From Gelidibacter mesophilus DSM 14095 (GTDB lineage: Bacteria; Bacteroidota; Bacteroidia; Flavobacteriales; Flavobacteriaceae), in the NCBI RefSeq assembly GCF_000423005.1, contig NZ_AUHD01000001.1:124001-188000 (forward strand): a stretch of DNA of 64,000 bases, in the 5' to 3' direction. Numbering within the stretch: position 1 is the stretch's first letter; every line of letters starts with the position of its first letter. This document shows, in pieces, positions 52,888-62,772 of the stretch. The notes beneath the pieces were generated by a model. That model was given only the letters and a program-made list of their open reading frames with translations. It was not told where the DNA came from and searched no databases. Both the position numbers and the translations under genes were made by a program.

Positions 52888-54054
52888 ATGACTTTTAATT
52901 TTTTATCTCCTGTTTCTGATGAGGTTTTGGCAGACAATGAGCTTTTATTGCCGCATGCTTTGGGTAAAAAGTTTAAGATACATTCCAATGCGGATGGACT
53001 TCCAGATCTTGACGATGTAAAGATTGCAATTATAGGTGTTCTTGAAAATAGAAACGATGTCAATTATATAGGGACGGATGTGCAATTGAATATGATCAGA
53101 AAGGTCTTGTACCATCTTTTTCCTGGAAATTGGCACACCACTGTGGCAGATTTGGGAGATATTAGAAAAGGCGATAGTGTAGAAGATACTTATTTTGCTC
53201 TGAGAACAACCATCAATGTATTGCTTGAAAAGCAAATCATCCCTATCATATTAGGAGGTAGTCAAGATTTGACCTATTCCAATTACAGAGCTTATGACGG
53301 TATTTTGCCAATGGTGAATATTGTTAACGTGGATAGTAATTTTGATCTGGGCGATTCAACCTTACCTATAAAGAATAATAGCTATTTAGGGAAGATTATC
53401 TTAGAACAGCCCTACAATTTGTTTAACTATTCAACTATTGGGTATCAAACCTATTTCAATTCTCAAGAAGAAATAGATTTAATGGAGAAGCTTTACTTTG
53501 AAGCCTATCGGTTGGGGGAAGTGTCTAAATCAATAGCCTTGGTAGAACCTGTGATGAGAGATGCCCATATTGTCAGCGTCGATTTGAAGTCGGTTAAGGC
53601 TTCTGAGTTATCAAGTAAGCAAAAATATTCGCCTAATGGATTAGATGGTAAGGAAATTTGTGCCATTGCTCGATATGCAGGTATCAGCAATAAAGTGTCC
53701 TCGTTTGGTGTTTATGAATACCAACATTCAGAAGATGATCACGTTACTGCAATGCTTGTCTCGCAAATGCTCTGGTACTTTATTGAAGGGGTGAATTGTC
53801 GGATAAAGGAAGATCCTTTAAATGATGATATCAATTATCAGAAGTTTAACGTCTTGATAGATGATGATGAACTGATTTTTTACAAGAGTATCAAAACAGG
53901 ACGTTGGTGGATCGAAATTCCTTTTTTACCAGAGGCCAATAATAAATTAAAAAAGCATACGTTATTACCTTGCATGTATGAGGATTACGAAGAGGCCATA
54001 CAAGGAAAAATACCCGAAAGATGGTATAAAGCCTATAGAAAAAACAGTTTCTAA
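52888..54054 (+). CDS. Arginase/formimidoylglutamase-fold protein with degraded metal site
   Basis: A 388-residue ureohydrolase-fold protein. The family's Mn ligands should sit in GGxH, DAHxD and SxDxDxxDP. Here they read 'GGSQD' (H to Q126), 'VDSNFD' (D149, N151, D153) and 'SVDLKSVKA' (D232, then K234 for D). Three of six ligands are gone, both His among them, so normal two-metal hydrolysis is unlikely. Often labelled formimidoylglutamase, but that activity is doubtful here. It lies three bases after topA and directly upstream of gldKLMN; this placement is known in gliding flavobacteria and hints at a link with type IX secretion (inference). Confidence 0.85.
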   Translation: MTFNFLSPVSDEVLADNELLLPHALGKKFKIHSNADGLPDLDDVKIAIIGVLENRNDVNYIGTDVQLNMIRKVLYHLFPGNWHTTVADLGDIRKGDSVEDTYFALRTTINVLLEKQIIPIILGGSQDLTYSNYRAYDGILPMVNIVNVDSNFDLGDSTLPIKNNSYLGKIILEQPYNLFNYSTIGYQTYFNSQEEIDLMEKLYFEAYRLGEVSKSIALVEPVMRDAHIVSVDLKSVKASELSSKQKYSPNGLDGKEICAIARYAGISNKVSSFGVYEYQHSEDDHVTAMLVSQMLWYFIEGVNCRIKEDPLNDDINYQKFNVLIDDDELIFYKSIKTGRWWIEIPFLPEANNKLKKHTLLPCMYEDYEEAIQGKIPERWYKAYRKNSF

Positions 54055-54130
54055 TCAGTTTTGTTAACATTTCTTTAATCGATGAAACGCCCTCTTTTTG
54101 GGATGAAATGCAAAAAAAGTGAAAAAAAAA

Positions 54131-54161
54131 TTGTTTTTTTGAAAATATATAGATATGTTTA
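54131..54161 (+). promoter_or_regulatory. Candidate promoter of the gldKLMN operon
   Basis: TTG (54131-54133), 20-base spacer, TATGTTTA (54154-54161), one mismatch to TAnnTTTG. An A-tract/T-tract (GAAAAAAAAATTGTTTTTTT) lies just upstream. Confidence 0.4.
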
Positions 54162-54224
54162 CTCCCTCAAAATATACAAACTGAACATTAAGACTAAATA
54201 ATTTAACCTCGAGTTTATATGAAT

Positions 54225-55595
54225 ATGAAGAAGTTCGCTTTATTAACCGCTGTTTTAGCCCTCATGGCTAGTTGTAATTCTGGAGACAGAGGAGAACTAG
54301 TAGGTGCTAAAGGAAAGAAATGGCATCCAGAAAAACCATACGGAATGGCGCTTGTCCCTGGTGGGTCATTCATTATGGGTAAATCTGATGATGATTTGGC
54401 TGGTATACAGGATGCACCAACCAAAACTGCCACAGTTAGAGCCTTTTACATGGATGAGACTGAAATCACGAATAGTGAGTATCGCAAGTTCGTAAATTGG
54501 GTAAGAGATTCTACTATCAGAACGAAGTTGGCCATTATTGCTGATGATTTTGGTTTGACTCCTGGCGATGGAGGTACTGGAGAATTCGCATTTAAAGATG
54601 CGGATCCAGAAAATATGACCGTTTATGAAAAGTACATGTACGACAATTATAGTGGGTTAGGTCCTACAGGTTATGAAGGTCGTAAATTGAACAAAAACGT
54701 GAAACTTATTTTTGACAACAACAAGTATCCAGATGAGTACTATGCTGAAGTTATGGACACCATGTATTTGCCAATGGAAGAATCTTATAACGGCCAACGT
54801 ACTTGGGATGTTAAGAAATTTAAGTTTCAATACACTTATATGGACATCCAGAAGGCGGCCAAAAACAGAGATTTAAAACGTAAGGACGTTTTAGTTACTG
54901 AAGAGGTTGAAATTTACCCAGATACTACCGCTTGGATTAGAGATTTTGCATACTCTTATAATGAGCCAATGCACAATGATTATTTCTGGCACGATGCTTA
55001 TGGTGAATATCCGGTAGTAGGTGTGTCTTGGAAACAGGCTAATGCATTCTGTAACTGGAGAACTTTATATAAAAACTCTTACCAAAAGGCAAGAGGTAGA
55101 CAGGCCGTTAACTCATTCAGGTTACCATCTGAAGCAGAGTGGGAATATGCTGCAAGAGGAGGTTTGCAAGGTGCAACATTCCCATGGGGTGGTCCTTATG
55201 CTAAAAACGATAGAGGGTGTTTCTTAGCCAACTTTAAGCCATTGCGTGGCGACTATGCTGCCGATATGGCATTATATACTGTTGAAGCAAAATCCTACGA
55301 ACCAAATGATTATAACCTTTATAACATGGCTGGTAACGTTTCAGAATGGGTACACGGATCTTATGATCCAGCATCTTATGAGTACATGTCTACTATTAAT
55401 CCTAATGTCAATGATGCCAACAACCAACGTAAAGTGGTACGGGGTGGTTCATGGAAAGACGTTGCTTACTTCCTACAGGTGAGTTCAAGAGATTACGAGT
55501 ACGCTGATTCAGCACGTAGTTATATCGGCTTTAGAACCGTACAGGATTATATGGGTACTGATATTACTGCCAACGCAGCCACAAACAAAAATTAA
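54225..55595 (+). CDS. gldK: Gliding motility / type IX secretion lipoprotein GldK
   Basis: Outer-membrane lipoprotein that forms the periplasmic ring of the type IX secretion system with GldN. Signal 'MKKFALLTAVLALMASC', then a formylglycine-generating-enzyme-like (SUMF1) domain: 'MALVPGGSFIMGKSDDD', 'YPVVGVSWKQANAFCNW', 'RLPSEAEWEYAARGG', 'VVRGGSWKD' and 'GFRTVQ'. About 456 residues. ATG 54219 would add two residues. First gene of gldKLMN. Confidence 0.97.
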   Translation: MKKFALLTAVLALMASCNSGDRGELVGAKGKKWHPEKPYGMALVPGGSFIMGKSDDDLAGIQDAPTKTATVRAFYMDETEITNSEYRKFVNWVRDSTIRTKLAIIADDFGLTPGDGGTGEFAFKDADPENMTVYEKYMYDNYSGLGPTGYEGRKLNKNVKLIFDNNKYPDEYYAEVMDTMYLPMEESYNGQRTWDVKKFKFQYTYMDIQKAAKNRDLKRKDVLVTEEVEIYPDTTAWIRDFAYSYNEPMHNDYFWHDAYGEYPVVGVSWKQANAFCNWRTLYKNSYQKARGRQAVNSFRLPSEAEWEYAARGGLQGATFPWGGPYAKNDRGCFLANFKPLRGDYAADMALYTVEAKSYEPNDYNLYNMAGNVSEWVHGSYDPASYEYMSTINPNVNDANNQRKVVRGGSWKDVAYFLQVSSRDYEYADSARSYIGFRTVQDYMGTDITANAATNKN

Positions 55596-55662
55596 TACGT
55601 ATTACAACCAAAACTAAATATTAATCTACTTAAGAACTTTAACTTAACTTAAAACAAACATT

Positions 55663-56304
55663 ATGGCACAATCAAGAACAAGAAAAAGAATTATGGTAAT
55701 GACCTACGGTCTAGGGGCCGCAGTTGTAATCCTAGGAGCACTTTTTAAAATTATGCACTGGCCCTTTGGTAACGAAATGTTGATCCTCGGTCTGGTAACA
55801 GAGTCAGTTGTATTTGCTGTTTCGGCTTTTGAACCTATTGATGACGATTTGGATTGGTCATTAGTGTATCCTGAATTGGCAGGAGGTCAAACTGTTCATA
55901 CAAAAAAGGAACAATTAAAAGAGAAAGATGCTGAAGGTCTTTTATCTAAAAAATTGGATGAATTACTTAAAGATGCAAAAATTGATGGCGAATTAATGGC
56001 CAGTTTAGGGAATAGTATCAAAAACTTTGAAGGTGCTGCAAAAGGGATCAACCCAACAGTAGATTCGATGACTGCTACCAGAAAGTACGGTGAAGAAATG
56101 TCATTGGCTGCTGCTCAAATGGAGTCATTGAACAGTCTTTATAAAGTTCAGATGGAATCTGCAAGTCGCCAGGCTGCGATTAACGAAGAAGCTGTTGAAA
56201 ACGCAACAAAACTTAAAGATCAAATGAAGTCATTGGCATCTAACCTATCATCATTGAATGGTGTTTATGGTGGTATGCTTTCTGCAATGAACAGAAATAA
56301 TTAG
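55663..56304 (+). CDS. gldL: Type IX secretion motor protein GldL
   Basis: Inner-membrane protein, 213 residues, with two membrane helices ('VMTYGLGAAVVILGALFKIM', 'EMLILGLVTESVVFAVSAF') and a cytoplasmic coiled-coil tail. The charged residue in the second helix (Glu in 'GLVTESV') is the one proposed to couple proton flow. Forms the rotary motor with GldM. Confidence 0.97.
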   Translation: MAQSRTRKRIMVMTYGLGAAVVILGALFKIMHWPFGNEMLILGLVTESVVFAVSAFEPIDDDLDWSLVYPELAGGQTVHTKKEQLKEKDAEGLLSKKLDELLKDAKIDGELMASLGNSIKNFEGAAKGINPTVDSMTATRKYGEEMSLAAAQMESLNSLYKVQMESASRQAAINEEAVENATKLKDQMKSLASNLSSLNGVYGGMLSAMNRNN

Positions 56305-56350
56305 TAATTAGTAGAAATTATACAAACCAACAACTAAAAACTAATTAGAG

Positions 56351-57889
56351 ATGGCAGGAGGAAAATTATCCCCAAGACAGAAAATGATTAACCTTATGTA
56401 TTTGGTGTTTATCGCAATGATGGCGCTTAATATGTCGAAAGAAGTGCTTTCAGCATTTGGGTTAATGAACGAAAGAATCACTGATTCTAATGAATCTGCA
56501 ACGATTCGTAACAATGCATTTATGGATGGTCTGGCAAGCAAAGTTGCTGAACAACCAGCTAAATATGAGCCATTAAAAGCAAAGGCAGATGCAATTGACA
56601 AACTTTCAACAGATTTTTACAGCTATCTAGAATCCGTTAAATCTGGCTTATTGAAATCGGTAAAAGATCCAAAGAAATACGAGGAAATGGATAGGACTGA
56701 TTTTCTTGATGAGAAATGGTTCAACGGTGATAAATTGACGAAAGCAGGTCAGGAATTTTTAGATCAAATCAAAACTTATAGAGAAGGTGTGATTCAGGAA
56801 TTAGGCGAAGGTAATCAAGATATCCAAGCTGATATTCGTAAAAAATTCGCAACTGATGATCAGAAAACCACCGATGGCATCAAAAAAGGATGGGTGAACT
56901 ATCATTTTGAAGGCTTCCCTATGGTGGCGTCTTTAACGAAGCTTACGCAATTACAAGCCGATGTTAAAACAATAGAGTCTGAAGTCTTATCTTCTATGTT
57001 GGCAGGTGAGCAGGTGAAGCAATTGTCTATGAAAAATTATACAGCAATTGTAATTCCTGATAAAACGGCATTCTTTAGTGGTGAAAATTTCAAAGGGAAA
57101 GTAGTATTGGGCCGTTTTGACAATACTCTGAATTTCGAAAAGATCACAATTAACGGAAAAGAATTGGACAATACCCAAGCAGGTCAAGTACTTCTTGATT
57201 TCCCTTCAGGAGCTGTAGGAGAACGTGATATAAAAGGAAGTTTACAATTTAAGGAAGGTGATGAAATAGTTGAAATTCCAATCACAAGTACCTATGCTGT
57301 AGTTCCTAAACCAAACTCTGCAACTATTTCAGCAGACAAGATGAATGTGGTTTACCGCGGTGTCGATAACCCAATGACCATATCATTTGCTGGTGTTTCT
57401 GATAATAACGTAACAGCATCTGCTCCTGGATTAAGCAAAGGGTCAGGAACTGGTAAATATGTAATGAGACCGGGTTCTGGTAAAGAGGTGACGATTAATG
57501 TTAATGGAAAGCTTCCTGATGGATCTCCTGTTAATGATAAAGCGTCTTTCAGAATCAAGGATATTCCTAAGCCTTCAGGAACTATTGCTGGACAAGCTGA
57601 TAATGTAAGCTTACCAAAGAACAATGTTGAAATAGCGACAGTTAATGCTAAATTATTCGACTTTGATTTTGATCTTGACATCAACGTGACATCATTCAAA
57701 ATTAAAGTGCCAGGTCAGCCAACAGTTACTGTTAATGGTAATAAAATGAATGATCAAGCACGAAGCGCATTGCGTAAAGCATCAAGAGGTGATGGTGTTC
57801 AGATTTTTGAAATTAAATCTGAGATCAAAGGAAACAGCAGTATTAAATTGCTTCCTGCATCACCAGTATTTATTGAAATATCAAACTAA
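56351..57889 (+). CDS. gldM: Type IX secretion motor protein GldM
   Basis: A 512-residue protein: one N-terminal membrane helix ('MINLMYLVFIAMMALNMSKEVLSAF'), which sits within the GldL helices, and a long periplasmic shaft of four domains that reaches the GldK/GldN ring. 'GGKLSPRQKMINLMYLVFIA' at the start is diagnostic. 46 bases after gldL. Confidence 0.97.
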   Translation: MAGGKLSPRQKMINLMYLVFIAMMALNMSKEVLSAFGLMNERITDSNESATIRNNAFMDGLASKVAEQPAKYEPLKAKADAIDKLSTDFYSYLESVKSGLLKSVKDPKKYEEMDRTDFLDEKWFNGDKLTKAGQEFLDQIKTYREGVIQELGEGNQDIQADIRKKFATDDQKTTDGIKKGWVNYHFEGFPMVASLTKLTQLQADVKTIESEVLSSMLAGEQVKQLSMKNYTAIVIPDKTAFFSGENFKGKVVLGRFDNTLNFEKITINGKELDNTQAGQVLLDFPSGAVGERDIKGSLQFKEGDEIVEIPITSTYAVVPKPNSATISADKMNVVYRGVDNPMTISFAGVSDNNVTASAPGLSKGSGTGKYVMRPGSGKEVTINVNGKLPDGSPVNDKASFRIKDIPKPSGTIAGQADNVSLPKNNVEIATVNAKLFDFDFDLDINVTSFKIKVPGQPTVTVNGNKMNDQARSALRKASRGDGVQIFEIKSEIKGNSSIKLLPASPVFIEISN

Positions 57890-57960
57890 ATATAATTTAG
57901 GAACGTTGTAATCACGTTGAGTACATCAAGGTATTAATATCCCAAATAATAATTAAAAAG

Positions 57961-58860
57961 ATGAAATTAAAATATTGTTTATTAACCGTTTTAAGTGTTG
58001 GGTTCGCAGTGAGTTCGTTTGGACAAACAAACTTGCTCAATGCAAAAACACCCCAAGAAATTGGTGTAAAATCTGACGCCCAAAAAGCTATGGATAACGA
58101 CAGACCGCTTGAATACGGTTATGTTGATGATAGAGATATCATGTTTTCAAAAATGACTTGGGAGAAAATAGTTCTTGATGAACGTGTCAATTTTCCATTA
58201 TACTATCCGGTAGACACCAATAACATTGGAGCAAACAGACGCTCTTTGTTTGATGTACTATGGAAAAGTATCAGAGACGGAAAGATTGAAAACGTTTATG
58301 ATGATTCTTATTTTACCACCAAACGTAAACCACAGGACATCCAATCTATCATGTCAAAAACTGACACTTTAGATATTGGATACCAACAGTACAATTCAGA
58401 AGGGTTTGTGTCTCCAGAATATATTTTAAAGAGAGATATTCAGTCTTATGATATCAGTGCTTACCTTATAAAGGGGTTGTGGTATTTTGATAAGCGTCAA
58501 GGCGAATTGAAGTATAGACTGTTGGGAATCGCACCAGCTGCACCAGACGTGAATTTTATTGACTCTGATGATGAAGCCAACAAACAACCTATTGCCTTAT
58601 TTTGGGTATTCTATCCAGAGGTAAGAAATGTTTTGCATGAAGCCAAAGCATTCAACAATCAAAATAGTGCCATGCCATTTTCGTATGACCACTTGTTGAA
58701 TTCAAGACGTTTCAATGGCTATATGTACAAAGAAGAAAATGTTTACGGAGACAGAGAAGTTAAGGAGTATGTTGCTGACAACGCCTTAATGCAACTGTTG
58801 GAATCTGATCGTATCAAAGATAAGATTCGTGATTTTGAACAAGATATGTGGGCTTACTAG
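57961..58860 (+). CDS. gldN: Gliding motility / type IX secretion protein GldN
   Basis: A 299-residue secreted protein with signal 'LTVLSVGFAVSSFGQ'. Family blocks 'DRPLEYGYVDDRDIMFSKMTWE', 'ERVNFPLYYPVD', 'SLFDVLWKSIRDGKI' are shortened here but clear. Forms the periplasmic ring with GldK. Last gene of the operon, followed by a strong terminator. Confidence 0.96.
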   Translation: MKLKYCLLTVLSVGFAVSSFGQTNLLNAKTPQEIGVKSDAQKAMDNDRPLEYGYVDDRDIMFSKMTWEKIVLDERVNFPLYYPVDTNNIGANRRSLFDVLWKSIRDGKIENVYDDSYFTTKRKPQDIQSIMSKTDTLDIGYQQYNSEGFVSPEYILKRDIQSYDISAYLIKGLWYFDKRQGELKYRLLGIAPAAPDVNFIDSDDEANKQPIALFWVFYPEVRNVLHEAKAFNNQNSAMPFSYDHLLNSRRFNGYMYKEENVYGDREVKEYVADNALMQLLESDRIKDKIRDFEQDMWAY

Positions 58861-58882
58861 TAACTGCCTATTGTTTTAATTG

Positions 58883-58915
58883 AAGCGCTCACTTTTTAAG
58901 TGGGCGCTTTTTTTG
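58883..58915 (+). terminator. Terminator of the gldKLMN operon
   Basis: Stem AAGCGCTCACTT / AAGTGGGCGCTT (one G-T) followed by a run of T. Confidence 0.85.
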
Positions 58916-58994
58916 TTCAAATAACCCCGATATATTTCTAATTTTTTCATTGCAAAATTTGAAAGCACAGTAAAGTAATATCGATTAAGAATGG

Positions 58995-59002
58995 TATTTT
59001 TG
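58995..59002 (+). promoter_or_regulatory. Bacteroidota -7 box just before the FAD oxidoreductase
   Basis: TATTTTTG, full TAnnTTTG match. The ATG at 59008 is five bases downstream, which suggests a leaderless or nearly leaderless mRNA. No clear -33 box. Confidence 0.4.
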
Positions 59003-59007
59003 TGGGC

Positions 59008-60054
59008 ATGAAAGAAGTCGATTATATCATTGTAGGCTGTGGATTGGCGGGCATCTCTTTTTGTGAGGAACTAAGAGCCAATGAGAAAACCTTTATAGTG
59101 TTTGATGATGAATCACAGCAGTCCTCTGTAGTCGCTGCTGGTTTGTATAACCCTGTTATTCTTAAGCGTTTTTCGCCAGTTTGGAAAGCCAAGGAACAGT
59201 TGGAGATAGCCTTACCTTTTTACGAACATTTGGAGAACCTATTAGGCGTCAAATTAGATCATAAGTTGCCAGTTTATAGAAGGTTTGCGTCGGTGGAAGA
59301 GCAAAATGAATGGTTCAATGCTTCCGATAAGCCTTTGTTGGAAGATTATCTGTCTCCACAAATCATCAAAAACGAAATTGATACAGTTAATGCACCTTTC
59401 GGTTTTGGAAGAGTTTTAGAAACGGGACGTGTGGATACCTCGGCATTGCTAAAACATTACAAATTATTTTTGAAAACGATTAATAGTTATAGCACTGAAA
59501 CTTTTGATTATTCTGATTTAAAACTTCAGCATGATTTCGTAATCTATGAAAACATCAAATCTAAATTTATTGTTTTTGCTGAGGGTTTTGGCATGGTTAA
59601 GAATCCATTTTTTAAGGAATTACCTCTTAATGTGGCCAAAGGTGAAGTTTTGACCATTAAAGCGTCAGACTTAAAAATGGCGTTTATATTAAAATCTTCT
59701 GTATTTGTGGTTCCGGAACTAGACGATTGCTATTCGGTAGGAGCCACCTATAATTGGGAGGACACTACGCACGATATTACTGAAGCTGCAAAAATGGAGT
59801 TGTTGGATAAGCTAAAAGGACTCATCACCTGTAAGTATGAAGTCGTGGATCAGGTGGCTGGCATTCGTCCTACCGTTAAGGACAGAAGACCTTTGGTTGG
59901 TAGGCATCCAAAATACAGGAATGTAGCCATTTTAAATGGATTGGGAACTCGTGGCGTAATGATTGGACCTTATGTCGCGAAGCAATTATTCCAACTTTTG
60001 GAAAATGACCTCCCGTTGGAAGAAGAAATAGATATTAAACGCTTCCAAGATTAG
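59008..60054 (+). CDS. FAD-dependent oxidoreductase (DAO family)
   Basis: A 348-residue flavoprotein with the FAD motif 'DYIIVGCGLAGISF' at the N terminus and D-amino-acid-oxidase-type C-terminal blocks 'VAGIRPTVKDRRPLVGRHP' and 'GLGTRGVMIGPYVAKQL'. Likely oxidises an amine or amino acid; substrate unknown. It lies just after the gld operon but has its own promoter box. The GTG at 59002 sits in that box and is not used. Confidence 0.88.
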   Translation: MKEVDYIIVGCGLAGISFCEELRANEKTFIVFDDESQQSSVVAAGLYNPVILKRFSPVWKAKEQLEIALPFYEHLENLLGVKLDHKLPVYRRFASVEEQNEWFNASDKPLLEDYLSPQIIKNEIDTVNAPFGFGRVLETGRVDTSALLKHYKLFLKTINSYSTETFDYSDLKLQHDFVIYENIKSKFIVFAEGFGMVKNPFFKELPLNVAKGEVLTIKASDLKMAFILKSSVFVVPELDDCYSVGATYNWEDTTHDITEAAKMELLDKLKGLITCKYEVVDQVAGIRPTVKDRRPLVGRHPKYRNVAILNGLGTRGVMIGPYVAKQLFQLLENDLPLEEEIDIKRFQD

Positions 60055-60101
60055 GATGCCACGATACCTTGCTCTGGATAAATGTTCTGCAAGAGCACTT
60101 A

Positions 60102-60500
60102 TCATCTTTTCTTAGGATTTTTTTGGGCCAAATCCTTGTCATAGTGGATAAACATGTTTATCCAAATGGTTCTTGATACGCGCATAATAATTGGCATAAA
60201 AACAATGAGAGTCACTGTTATGGCTATAAATGCTGTCATCAGAGAAGAATTCAAGAAGAAATAGCTAATAATAAATGCGGCCACTGAAAATGCAATACCA
60301 ACCCCATAGCTGACGTACATGGAGCCAAAAAAGAATGAAGGCTCCAAACGATACTTCGTTTGGCAATGGGAACATTTTTCTCCAATCTTTAGGGTATCTC
60401 TTAGCACATATGGATTAGGATTGAGGTACATTGATTCTTCATGGCACTTCGGACATGATCCGGTAAAAATACTATATAGTTTACTTCCTTTATTTATCAT
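60102..60500 (-). CDS. DUF983 membrane protein
   Basis: A 132-residue protein: N-terminal zinc-ribbon-like part with 'GSCPKCHEES' and 'EKCSHCQTKY' (two CxxC), then two membrane helices ('VSYGVGIAFSVAAFIISYFF', 'MTAFIAITVTLIVFMPIIM'). Function unknown. Single gene, divergent from the ABC-F gene. Confidence 0.88.
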   Translation of the reverse strand: MINKGSKLYSIFTGSCPKCHEESMYLNPNPYVLRDTLKIGEKCSHCQTKYRLEPSFFFGSMYVSYGVGIAFSVAAFIISYFFLNSSLMTAFIAITVTLIVFMPIIMRVSRTIWINMFIHYDKDLAQKNPKKR

Positions 60501-60584
60501 GGATTATGATTACTTTTGCATTTTCAAATAAAAAACAAAATTAAGATTTTTAAAATTAATGTTTTGTAACAATACTTACAAATA

Positions 60585-62492
60585 ATGCTCAATATACATA
60601 ATCTTTCTATTTCCTTTCAAGGCGAATACCTATTCGAAGATATTACTTTTAGACTCGGAGCTGGTGACAGAATTGGTCTTATCGGAAAAAATGGCGCTGG
60701 GAAATCTACCATGCTTAAAATTCTTTCGAAGGAAATGGAACCGGATACGGGTCAAATTGCCGCTGATAAAAATTTAAGTTTTGGATTTTTGAAACAGGAT
60801 ATTGATTTTGTCTTAGGCAGGACAGTTCTTGAAGAAGCCTACGAAGCTTTTAAAGAAATCAAGGAATTGGAAGCTAAAATTGATGATATCAATCATCAGT
60901 TGGTGGAGCGCACTGATTATGAAAGTGATATTTACCATCAGCTTATGGTAGATTTGAGCGACATCCAACATCAGTACGAAATTATAGGTGGATATAATTA
61001 TCAAGGTGAAACCGAAAAAATCCTCCAAGGGTTGGGTTTTAAGCGCCAGGATTTTGAGAAGCTGACAGATACTTTTTCAGGGGGATGGCGTATGCGTATT
61101 GAGTTGGCCAAATTATTACTACAAAACAATGATATTTTACTGCTGGATGAGCCAACCAACCACTTGGATATAGAGTCTATTATTTGGCTAGAAGGTTTTT
61201 TAAGGAGTTATGTTGGAGCTGTGGTTATCGTATCGCACGATAAGATGTTTTTGGACAATGTCACCAATCGTACTATTGAGATCTCTTTGGGAAGGATTTA
61301 CGATTATAAAAAACCATATTCGCAGTATTTAGTTCTCCGAAATGAACTTAAGGCGCAGCAGTTGGCCTCACAAAAAAATCAGCAAAAACAAATTGAGCAG
61401 ACTGAAAAATTAATTGAGAAATTTCGAGCCAAAGCGTCCAAAGCAACAATGGCCCAATCGCTGATCAAAAAGTTGGATCGTATGGACCGTATTGAGGTGG
61501 ACGAAGATGATAATAGCGTCATGACCCTTAATTTCCCAATTTCTATTGTGCCTGGGAAAGTAGTGGTGGAAGCAGAGCATATCTCTAAAAAATATGGCGA
61601 TTTGCAAGTGCTAAAAAACATTGATCTGAATGTTGAGCGCGAAAGTAAGATTGCTTTTGTAGGTCAGAATGGTCAAGGAAAATCTACATTGGCAAAGATA
61701 ATCGTTGGAGAGTTAAAGCATGAAGGTCATTTAAAACTTGGCCATAATGTCCAAATTGGATATTTCGCTCAAAATCAAGCCGAGTATTTAGATGGAAACA
61801 AAACTGTTTTGGACATCATGATTGATGCTGCCAATGAAAAGAATAGAAGTAAGGTTCGCGATATTTTAGGCTCATTCCTATTTAGGGGCGAGGAAGCTGA
61901 GAAATATGTGAGAGTACTTTCTGGGGGTGAGCGTAACCGTTTGGCTCTTGCTAAATTGTTATTGCAACCTTTTAATGTTTTGGTGATGGATGAGCCCACC
62001 AACCACTTGGATATTAAGTCAAAGAATGTGTTAAAAGAAGCTTTGAAGCGGTTTGAAGGCACTTTAATTTTAGTATCGCATGATAGGGATTTTCTTCAGG
62101 GCTTGACCAAAAGTGTGTATGAGTTTAAAGATCAAAAAATCAAAGAGTATTTGGGCGATATTGATTTTTATCTGGAGCAACGTAATGTTGAGAATTTGCG
62201 CGAAGTAGAGAAGCGCGATATTATCAAGGACGAACCGAAAGAGACCAATAAGCAGACTTACGAAGGTCAGAAAAAACAGAAGTCTTTAAATAATAAGCTA
62301 AGCAATGTGGAGGCTAAAATAAGCCAGCACGAAAAAGACATCAAATCCATGGATGTAGCGCTCGCAACAGATTATGATAAAACGGTGGCTGATCCAAAGT
62401 TTTTTGACTATTATAAAGGTAAAAAGGAAAAGCTCTCAAAATTAATGTTAGAATGGGAAACCGTTCAGGAAGAACTCGAACAAATGAATTAG
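60585..62492 (+). CDS. ABC-F family ATPase
   Basis: A 635-residue soluble protein with two ABC domains, no membrane part. Walker A 'GKNGAGKST' and 'GQNGQGKST', signatures 'FSGGWRMR' and 'LSGGERNR', 'LDEPTNHLD' twice, and an inter-domain linker ('QTEKLIEKFRAKASKATMAQS'). A C-terminal coiled coil (about 540-635) makes it Uup-like. ABC-F proteins act on the ribosome. Followed by a small CPXCG gene after seven bases. Confidence 0.93.
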   Translation: MLNIHNLSISFQGEYLFEDITFRLGAGDRIGLIGKNGAGKSTMLKILSKEMEPDTGQIAADKNLSFGFLKQDIDFVLGRTVLEEAYEAFKEIKELEAKIDDINHQLVERTDYESDIYHQLMVDLSDIQHQYEIIGGYNYQGETEKILQGLGFKRQDFEKLTDTFSGGWRMRIELAKLLLQNNDILLLDEPTNHLDIESIIWLEGFLRSYVGAVVIVSHDKMFLDNVTNRTIEISLGRIYDYKKPYSQYLVLRNELKAQQLASQKNQQKQIEQTEKLIEKFRAKASKATMAQSLIKKLDRMDRIEVDEDDNSVMTLNFPISIVPGKVVVEAEHISKKYGDLQVLKNIDLNVERESKIAFVGQNGQGKSTLAKIIVGELKHEGHLKLGHNVQIGYFAQNQAEYLDGNKTVLDIMIDAANEKNRSKVRDILGSFLFRGEEAEKYVRVLSGGERNRLALAKLLLQPFNVLVMDEPTNHLDIKSKNVLKEALKRFEGTLILVSHDRDFLQGLTKSVYEFKDQKIKEYLGDIDFYLEQRNVENLREVEKRDIIKDEPKETNKQTYEGQKKQKSLNNKLSNVEAKISQHEKDIKSMDVALATDYDKTVADPKFFDYYKGKKEKLSKLMLEWETVQEELEQMN

Positions 62493-62499
62493 AACGATT

Positions 62500-62682
62500 A
62501 TGGAAGAGCATTTTTTTCAATGTCCGTATTGTTGGGAGGAAATTTCAATGTTGATTGATTATTCCGTTCCAAACCAAACTTATGTGGAAGATTGTGAGGT
62601 TTGCTGTAACCCCATTCTAATAACAGCCACCATTTCTGACGGACAGCTAGAGTCTTTTAGTTCTGAAAGTATTGAGCAATAG
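62500..62682 (+). CDS. CPXCG-motif cysteine-rich small protein
   Basis: A 60-residue protein with 'CPYCWEEIS' and 'EDCEVCCNPI', giving a likely zinc site of CxxC plus CxxC. Conserved in many Gram-negative bacteria without a set role. Seven bases after the ABC-F gene, so probably co-transcribed. Confidence 0.88.
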   Translation: MEEHFFQCPYCWEEISMLIDYSVPNQTYVEDCEVCCNPILITATISDGQLESFSSESIEQ

Positions 62683-62772
62683 TAGGGTTACAAAGTAAAA
62701 TAACGCGCTTCTCATCAAAAATATTTCAGCCACTATGTAAAAGCAAGTCATTATTATGCTAATTTTAATGAC

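Noticed and set aside
52888-54054. Calling this gene a functional formimidoylglutamase (hutG)
   Set aside because: Three of six metal ligands are missing and no hut genes are nearby.
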